From Inia geoffrensis (Eukaryota > Chordata > Mammalia > Artiodactyla > Iniidae), in the NCBI GenBank assembly GCA_036417435.1, contig CM070901.1, forward strand, positions 12,064,001 through 12,128,000: a stretch of DNA of 64,000 bases. Reading direction: 5' to 3'. Below the pieces are notes generated by a model. The model made no database searches. It worked only from the letters and a program-made list of their open reading frames with translations, and was not told the DNA's origin. Shown here in pieces: positions 59,037 to 64,000 of the stretch; within the stretch, counting starts at the first letter, position 1, and every line of letters begins with the position of its first letter. A program made the position numbers and the translations under genes.

Positions 59037-59187
59037 GGGCTTCCCTGGTGGCGCAGTGGTTGAGAGTCCGCCTGCTAATGCAGGGGACACGGGTTCGTGC
59101 CCCGGTCCGGGAAGATCCCACATGCCGCGGAGCGGCTGGGCCCGTGAGCCATGGCCGCTGAGCCTGCGCGTCCGGAGCCAAAAAAAC
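59037..59187 (+). repeat. CHR-type SINE with premature A-tail (3'-truncated)
   Basis: Near-consensus, CpG-rich copy with intact A-box region (tggcgcagtgg, from 59049) and B box (gggttcgtgcc, 59091-59101). It stops after 'gcgtccggagcc' and goes straight into an A-run (59180-59186). The usual last ~60 bp ('tgtgctccgcaac' to 'gtaccgca') is missing. Confidence 0.92.
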
Positions 59188-61381
59188 TTCCCTCTTCAAA
59201 ATCGCAATGACATCCATAGACTAAGTACGGAATCCATTCTCATCTTGCTTGACCTAACAGTAGGATTTAATGCAGCTGATCCTACACTCTTTCAAAGACA
59301 CCATTCCCCTTTGATTTTAGCATACCATGATCAACTGATTTTCCTCAGAGTTTCATTTTCTAGTTAGTTCTTAGTCCCAGACCTTTAAACATTAAATTAT
59401 ATAAAATGTTTACAGCACTACTTTTTAAATTATTAAAGGATTATATTAAAGTATACAATTTAAAAATATTATTTAAATTATTAAAATTGTCATTTAAAAT
59501 GTGAGAATAAAATTCTGAGTTTAAAAATGGGTATTATGCTCTGAGAATATGTAATTTGATATTAGGAGAGTCAGTTAATTTCCTTAGTACTTAGTTTACT
59601 TACCTATAAATACCATATCCTTTAATCCTATTATTAATTACATGTGGTAAATTAATGACTCATACATAGTCAATTAACCAGATGCATCCCTTCAGTATGG
59701 CATAACACAAATAATTAATAAAATATGTGTTCAGACATAGTAGACCCTACTTTACAAACTAAAATTCAAATACATATGGATAAATTATCTTTTTTTACAA
59801 GGGTCTCTATATAGAGAGAGAGACAAACTCAAGGTAATATTCTACCTTTTACAGTGGTATTCATTGTAAGCTTTAATTATAAGAACATTTATATTTATAT
59901 TATTCACTTACTTATTTCACAATTTAGAGATGGCTCGAAATGAAAAGAAAAAAATTAAACTATATGTATTGAAATATATTATCTCACATAAAAAATATTT
60001 TGACTTCACTGCTGCCCCTTATCAGAAAGTATGCTAACTAATTAAATGTTATTTTAAAGGACTTACAAAATGAAGATTAAATATTTTCCAAGTGTAGTTT
60101 GTAAAAAAAAAAAAAAAAAAGAAAAACAACACGACACCCCTTGCTCTTGTTCTTTTCGTTCCCTAAATTTATAGCTAATTTTCACGAGTCATAAAGTTCA
60201 GGATTACACATCCCCCCACCCACAATACTTCCCAGCTTTTAAAAGAGCTTAACAACTTATTATAGCAATTTAGCAAAAGTACTGCTGTTTCCTGTCAGAA
60301 TTTACTGGCATCTTTGCTCACAAGCTGAACATAAAATATGTCAACGTGACCCTTATCAGTATCCTTGACGCCTGACATTGATTGCACATCTCCTTTCCTC
60401 CAATTTTATGTGCATGTTTGATAGATCAGCTAAACCTGGAATGCCTTTAAATTTCTATAGTGAAATTCTTGTATTTGCAGAAAACAAATTCCTATGAGAA
60501 GAACAGTATGTTGAAACAAAACAGAAAACTTAATAGAGACAATTTATGTAACCTGCTAAAAGATAACAAATATTAAGCTATATTTAATAATCACATCTGA
60601 CTTTAAATCAAGTAATTTATAATTATAGGGAAAGTATACAACAGAATTTATGGGATTCCTTCCTCAAAGAAGAGTGACATGTGTTATTATCATTCTCTGG
60701 TCCACTTCGTATTTCTCTCACTAAATTATCCAAGAATAATAATAGTGCTTTCTCTCCAGCCCCCTCACTCACTTTTTTTTCACATGCAAAGATGTGGACC
60801 CCAGTGGAAAATAATATCTAGACCCATCAACACCTTAACAGTTGGTTCATGTTATTATAAATGAAAATTGTTTTCCAAATAATGTTGGTATCTGTCTCTA
60901 TCACCTCTGTGTCATCATTTGCATGATCTTATAAGATTTAAAAGGCCCTGAAGGCTGCTGGTGCTTTTGTTCCTTTGCTTGATAACTTCATGTGACATTA
61001 ACATCAATAATCTTCACTATTTACATGCCAATAAAGCTCATATGTTGGGGAGTTTATGCTCCCAATAGAATATTGTAGGAAATGAAATTTATTTGTAATA
61101 ATGGAAAGCAGAGTTTTTAAGGTAATGAGGAAGTTATCTTTACCATTTATCCTTGATTTTGAAGGTGAAATTTTTCAGTGATTTATTTTGCCTGAAAAGT
61201 TCTTAATAAACTTTATTAAAATAACACTGTTATAATATTTTTCTTTTATTATTTATTTGTGTATCCTAATGTCAGAGGTGAAAACCCCAAACTAATATAG
61301 AGAAAATTTAATTACAAATACGAGAATAATGCTAGGTTGTCTGAGGGAAGCATTTAGACAACATAAATATGTATATCATTG

Positions 61382-61383
61382 TG

Positions 61384-61439
<56 letters not shown>
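61382..61439. repeat. (TA)n(CA)n compound microsatellite
   Basis: About nine TA units followed by about twenty CA units, with GTGTA just upstream, so the left end is partly complementary to the right. Confidence 0.95.
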
Positions 61440-61443
<4 letters not shown>

Positions 61444-62285
61444 TGGTGGTGTATATTGAAACTTATTTCTCTAAGATACTGATTTTATTTAAAATTTGAA
61501 ATTATTTTAGTTTTAAATGTAACAAATTTTAAAACTGATGGAGTGATAATATAATTGCACATGTTATAAAAGGCACAGAGTTTATTGCCTGATAAGTCAA
61601 TTATCCTGTTTGGAGGCTAGCAGCATTTTACTTTCTTATTGAGACTTGGAGTCTCATTAATAATAATATCCTTTATGCAGAAGGCCATGCCCTGACAATA
61701 GCAGGCATATGTAGCATGAGGTTGTCCTCACACTGTGAGGCCCTCTCCACTCTGAGCCAGATGAGGCTTTTATTCCTCACACTCTCTCTCTTTGTGCTTA
61801 TTTGTATCTGATGTAATATCTTCCAAAAGTGGCCATGACAAGTACAGTTTTTATGCTCTTCCTTTGTTCTCACACAAATACATCAAAAACAACTTTAGTT
61901 TTTAAAATGTATTTCATGCTTTTTATCTATATTCCTGTGGAATAATCTGGGTCCATATACTTGTGCTCTTCCAGGTAAAACAAGGTAAACTTCTGCTCTC
62001 TGGACTAAATGCCCATGACCACTGCTCTTTCAAGCATTATTATTTTTTTTTTTCATTAGAAGTGATCAAACGTATATTAACAACTTTTCTTTTCAAGTTA
62101 ACCACATTTATTTCAAGAGAAAAATTAAATATTTGCCTCCTGTTATCAAGAATTATCTCAATGAAAAAACGTGTATTTAAAAAAAAAACTTTAGAAGAAA
62201 TTGGAAATACCCGTTACTACTTTAAAAAATGAATACTCTCATTTCTTCCAAATTTCACAGAATAGGTAAATTCCATCAATTTTGT

Positions 62286-62980
62286 TTTAAAATTTACAAA
62301 ATGTTTGAAGCCTTCAACATCAAAATGTTCAGTAGCAGAGCTAAAATAATGAAGAATGAAGAAACAACAACAGAACCCAACCAGTAAAAGGATTCTATAG
62401 ACCTATCTAACCAAAAGTACAGGTACGGACTCCTGATTCAAAGATCAACAAATCAAATCCATAACATATGGTATAAACCCCCCACAAAAGTCGAATAGGA
62501 TTTATTATACTTGAATGAAATTATAGGTTGAGAGTCAGAAATCTATCAAGTTAACAAATCAAATTAGTGGTTGTTTATGAAGAAATTATACTGCTAATGT
62601 TGCGTTATTTTGCAAGGTATTTAGAGGAACACACGGTATTCTAAAAGCAATTGCTAATATAGTTACAAGTCTTGTCATTGAAGTGAACTCATTAAAAAAT
62701 CATAAGGAAATGAAGAATGGCTTTAAAAAGTATTCAGGGATAGTTGTTTAGGTATTGAGGGAAAAAATTAGATTCCATATCACATGTATACAATATTAAA
62801 AAAATAGAAGATACATTTGTTCTTCTTTTGCTCCTAAAAGAGCAGATGTTTGAACCCCATGCATTTTATTTTAAAATTTAGGAAATGCTTACAGTTTCCT
62901 ACATTAACATTTACACTAGCAGAGCTAATCTAATTAAATACAACAAAATCAAAACAAAAAGGATTCTCTAGACAAATCTT
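62286..62980. repeat. Diverged local direct duplication
   Basis: Anchors recur in order: ttttaaaattta (62286-62297 and 62869-62880), agcagagctaa (62335-62345 and 62918-62928), and ggattct..tagac (from 62391 and 62961). The offset is 583 bp for the first two and 570 bp for the third. Confidence 0.6.
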
Positions 62981-63054
62981 TTCTCTTGAATAAAAGGTAT
63001 GATTTTTAAAAGCCTTTAATATACATACATTCAAAGAAATAATATTTTAAATAA

Positions 63055-63450
63055 TTCACTTGTTTGAAAATATTTGCAGAGCACTTACAATCTGCCAGAT
63101 GAATTCAACTCTTGGAGATAAAGGCAGTGCAAAGTTATCCATTTTCATGGAGCTTAAGTCTAATGTGAGAGAAAAGAAGTAAACAAGGTAAGAAAGAATA
63201 GCAGGAATTGTAAAGATTAAAAAATTAATAAGGATCCAGATCCTACAGGGTCTTGTAAGTCAAACCAGAGACTTTGAGTTTACTTGAGTGAAAAGTCATT
63301 GAAGTGTTTTATCATTTTTTTTTAAGTGCTGTGATATGGCTCAGATTTTTAATTGCATACTGTGGTTGCTGTGTGGAGATTTATTTGAAAGAAAGGCAAT
63401 GACAGAAGCTTGGACCAGGAGAGAATAGAGCTATTTGGTAATTTTGAAGA
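63055..63450 (+). repeat. Probable ancient mammalian interspersed repeat
   Basis: 'gcagagcacttacaatctgccagatgaattcaactcttggagataaaggcagtgcaaag' and later 'ggtcttgtaagtcaaaccagagactttgag' follow the layout of an old dispersed mammalian repeat (L2/MIR era). Family not certain. Confidence 0.45.
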
Positions 63451-63526
63451 TCCCTGAAACAAGATTTTAAAATAATTCTTGTTATTTCCCCAAGAAATTT
63501 CTGCAGTAGACCTTTGCACTTGTGAA

Positions 63527-63562
63527 GGAAGTAATATAGTTATTGGAAGTAATATAGTTATT
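63527..63562. repeat. Perfect 18-bp tandem duplication
   Basis: ggaagtaatatagttatt occurs twice head to tail, followed by related 'actatagttact' words. Confidence 0.9.
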
Positions 63563-63682
63563 ACTATAGTTACTTATAGTAGTAAGTAGTGAGGGCGGGA
63601 AGGTGCATTTCAAAACACCATTTGGAATTACTGCATTTTAAAGATGCAGATGACAGTTTTCATACATTCCAGATGTTGAAAC

Positions 63683-63683
<1 letters not shown>

Positions 63684-63714
<31 letters not shown>
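63684..63714. repeat. (GT)n microsatellite
   Basis: About fifteen uninterrupted TG units. Confidence 0.95.
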
Positions 63715-63716
<2 letters not shown>

Positions 63717-64000
63717 TTGTGGGATGTGTTTAAAAGAGACACAAAGAGAGACATAGCAACAAAGACAGAGAGAATTAAGAGCTGACACCAAGAATAATGA
63801 GCCAACCAACTAGAAAAAGGGAGTTATCTTTATACTGGACGCAAGAGCAGCTCTGGGGAGAATCAATAGTTCAATTTACATATATTAATTTTGAGATTCT
63901 TAATAGACATCAAAGTGGAGAAGTCAGAGAGTGCTGGGCATAATGTCTAGTGCTCAAGTGTGATGTTAAATACCAGGAAATTAAGAACACAAAAGTTAGT
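63715..64000. other. Non-coding DNA to window end
   Basis: Purine-rich, nothing recognised. Confidence 0.5.

Larger units (their letters stand above)
59188..63054. other. AT-rich non-coding DNA with microsatellites
   Basis: About 3.9 kb without a named interspersed repeat or gene. It holds an A-run (60103-60120), the TA/CA microsatellite at 61384 and a local duplicated segment (62286-62980). Frames at 61673-61873 and 61963-62232 have no domain. Confidence 0.5.

Noticed and set aside
2954..59187. Repeats spaced through the window as a CRISPR or regulated array
   Set aside because: They are dispersed retrotransposons with independent target-site duplications, in both orientations and at irregular spacing.
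1..64000. An undescribed multi-gene system
   Set aside because: No supported host coding gene exists in the window. All coding-like signal is L1-derived, so I will not claim a new system.

Overview
The window looks like non-coding nuclear DNA of a cetacean, probably a toothed whale. The main evidence is about twenty copies of the tRNA-derived CHR-type SINE. Its head reads 'gcttccctggtggcgcagtgg' or the older 'ggaattccctggtggtccagtgg', and this family is restricted to cetaceans, hippos and ruminants. The ~200-bp short form that dominates here is the kind abundant in toothed whales. Base composition is AT-rich, as in gene-poor mammalian intergenic or deep intronic DNA.

I find no host protein-coding gene, exon, rRNA, functional tRNA or CRISPR. 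Every long open frame is either a decayed L1 reading frame, an antisense or sense frame through a SINE, or an unsupported chance ORF. Whether the window is intergenic or intronic cannot be decided from the sequence alone.

Layout. 1-5 kb: unique AT-rich DNA with three CHR SINEs. 5.1-5.9 kb: a SINE and an antisense ERV LTR. 7.3-8.5 kb: an ancient repeat, an antisense L1 tail split by a SINE, and a MIR. 9.1-15.8 kb: two SINEs, an antisense MaLR LTR, a complete TA-flanked Tigger-like DNA transposon and MIR pieces. 16.5-18.2 kb: LTR-rich block with an internal tandem duplication. 19.9-25.3 kb: L1 tail piece, a MaLR-like stretch, two SINEs, and a complete solo LTR with 4-bp target-site duplication. 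25.3-30.7 kb: an ORF1-like L1/HAL1 remnant followed by a 3.8-kb L1 with target-site duplication, an internally deleted ORF2 and two nested SINEs. 31-37 kb: an unexplained GC-richer block, two SINEs, and a second LTR split by a long-form SINE. 37-50 kb: four SINEs, L1 tails of very different lengths, and a MaLR LTR. 51-58.7 kb: three more L1 bodies, two in opposite orientation, with nested SINEs and a MaLR LTR, plus a MIR. 58.7-64 kb: one oddly tailed SINE, microsatellites and a local ancient duplication.

The elements do not form a pathway. They record layers of insertion: MIR and other old repeats first, then MaLR LTRs and Tigger, then older L1s, then ERV LTRs and younger L1s, then CHR SINEs, many with intact target-site duplications. 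I looked for an undescribed system and did not find one. The most unusual items are structural: an L1 whose ORF2 endonuclease is joined in frame to its C-terminal region, a 3'-truncated SINE with a new A-tail, an LTR with an internal tandem duplication, and a perfect 13-bp inverted repeat.
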